Below, piece after piece: positions 63,643 to 64,000 of a stretch of 64,000 nt of DNA. A program made the position numbers and the translations under genes. The stretch's first letter is position 1, and each line of letters begins with the position of its first letter. Source of the stretch: an uncultured Ectothiorhodospiraceae bacterium (GTDB lineage: Bacteria > Pseudomonadota > Gammaproteobacteria > UBA6429 > Thiohalophilaceae); NCBI GenBank assembly GCA_947260005.1, contig CAMYOL010000007.1:406483-470482 (forward strand), given 5' to 3'. The notes below the pieces were generated by a model, which worked only from the letters and a program-made list of their open reading frames with translations, did no database searches and was not told where the DNA came from.

Positions 63643-64000
63643 TCAAAACTCGAAGTTGGCCCGCATGCCACCGATCCAGGTCGACGTTCGTTGGCCATCG
63701 GGGTCATCCCGATACCAGTATTGCAGATCAGGCATCAAAGAGGTGTCTTGAGTCAGCTGCAGCTTATAACTCAGTTCAGCTCCATATTCATCACCACGCG
63801 TTGGATCAGAGGGTTCGCCAACAAAAAAACCCAATCCCATAAAATCCTGACTAAACTCAAACGGTCGCAGCCAGGCCATACCAACCGACAACAACTCCCG
63901 GTAGTCCGCACTTAAACGCTGATACGATTTGCTCCAACGAAAGAATGTCGCCCAGCGGTTGTTGAAACGACGTTCGGCTGAAAACAAAAGTGACTGCCCT
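63643..64000 (-). CDS. OprB-type porin, C-terminal part (5' end outside window)
   Basis: The frame is open from the right edge and ends at 63643. The visible 118 residues have the OprB-family C-terminal pattern: FNNRWATFFRWSKSY, LLSVGMAWLRPF, GLGFFVGEPSDPTRGDEYGAE and the final strands MPDLQYWYRDD and WIGGMRANFEF with terminal Phe. It resembles the complete porin at 46.6-47.8 kb. It would be the first visible gene of the channel operon. Confidence 0.85.
   Translation of the reverse strand, partial: GQSLLFSAERRFNNRWATFFRWSKSYQRLSADYRELLSVGMAWLRPFEFSQDFMGLGFFVGEPSDPTRGDEYGAELSYKLQLTQDTSLMPDLQYWYRDDPDGQRTSTWIGGMRANFEF

Noticed and set aside
63486..63915. Plus-strand frames of about 100-118 codons near the right edge
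   Set aside because: They are antisense to the porin and small membrane protein, with no start signals or recognisable content.
55635..64000. Channel operon as an anti-phage defence system
   Set aside because: No nuclease, nucleotide cyclase or toxin module is present; HD-GYP and MscS proteins have known housekeeping roles, so an osmotic or signalling role is simpler.

Overview
The window reads as a chromosomal segment of an unassigned gammaproteobacterium with moderate to low GC. MutH, a MetA-type homoserine succinyltransferase, LpxC and many lipoproteins and outer-membrane barrels point to a Gram-negative gammaproteobacterium, and MutH is largely confined to that class. No rRNA, tRNA, CRISPR array or prophage is seen. 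Accessory character shows as several families of short palindromic intergenic repeats, one IS481-type insertion sequence, and a number of broken genes.

Layout. 0-5.5 kb: molybdopterin genes moaD (cut by the window edge) and moaC, a Sel1-repeat protein, mutH, an FMN-binding glutamate-synthase-like enzyme and a UbiE-like methyltransferase. 5.5-9.2 kb: a decaying stretch holding a lipoprotein, a damaged DUF6122 gene, an intact exported copper-storage protein, an aldo/keto reductase broken by a 44-bp tandem duplication, and an amidohydrolase broken by a deletion. 9.2-17.9 kb: DUF502 protein, DoxX/LysR pair, and a signalling group (two FHA proteins, a Ser/Thr-kinase-like protein, a PP2C phosphatase) followed by an alpha/beta-hydrolase-TlpA fusion and a stand-alone SoxY-like protein. 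18-25.7 kb: repeat block, a metallopeptidase-like protein with a DUF350-like partner, a P-loop ATPase next to metA, MAPEG protein, AraC regulator, and lpxC outside its usual cell-division cluster. 25.9-31.8 kb: outer-membrane protein, AI-2E-type permease, DUF2955/HlyD efflux pair split by repeats, and a K+-channel protein. 32.4-39 kb: exo/endonuclease-phosphatase lipoprotein, two phospholipase-D-type proteins, a Kazal-domain lipoprotein and the IS481 element. 39-46.6 kb: a symporter/substrate-binding fusion, N-formylglutamate amidohydrolase, another amidohydrolase and a frameshifted patatin. 46.6-55.6 kb: OprB-type porin, M19 dipeptidase, Fic protein, two tandem exported amidohydrolases and two AraC-type proteins. 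55.6-64 kb: one tightly packed minus-strand operon.

Three observations stand out. (1) The 55.6-64 kb operon joins a pentameric ligand-gated ion channel, a large MscS channel, a TMEM175-like protein, a K+ channel, an HD-GYP c-di-GMP phosphodiesterase, two outer-membrane proteins, a small membrane protein and a lipoprotein lipase, with gaps of 3-62 bp; it looks like an envelope ion-flux/osmosensing system. (2) An 87-bp palindromic repeat sits in frame inside the lipoprotein signal peptide of a phospholipase-D gene, so the repeat is translated as 29 residues; further copies lie at the 3' ends of other genes. (3) Five 17-bp sites resembling TGRCGTGAAATGGCAAG lie upstream of the porin, the amidohydrolase pair, the AraC regulator and the AraC fragment, at similar distances and in the same orientation relative to the gene, which suggests a small peptide/amide-scavenging regulon.

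All functions are read from sequence motifs alone; no database search was possible.
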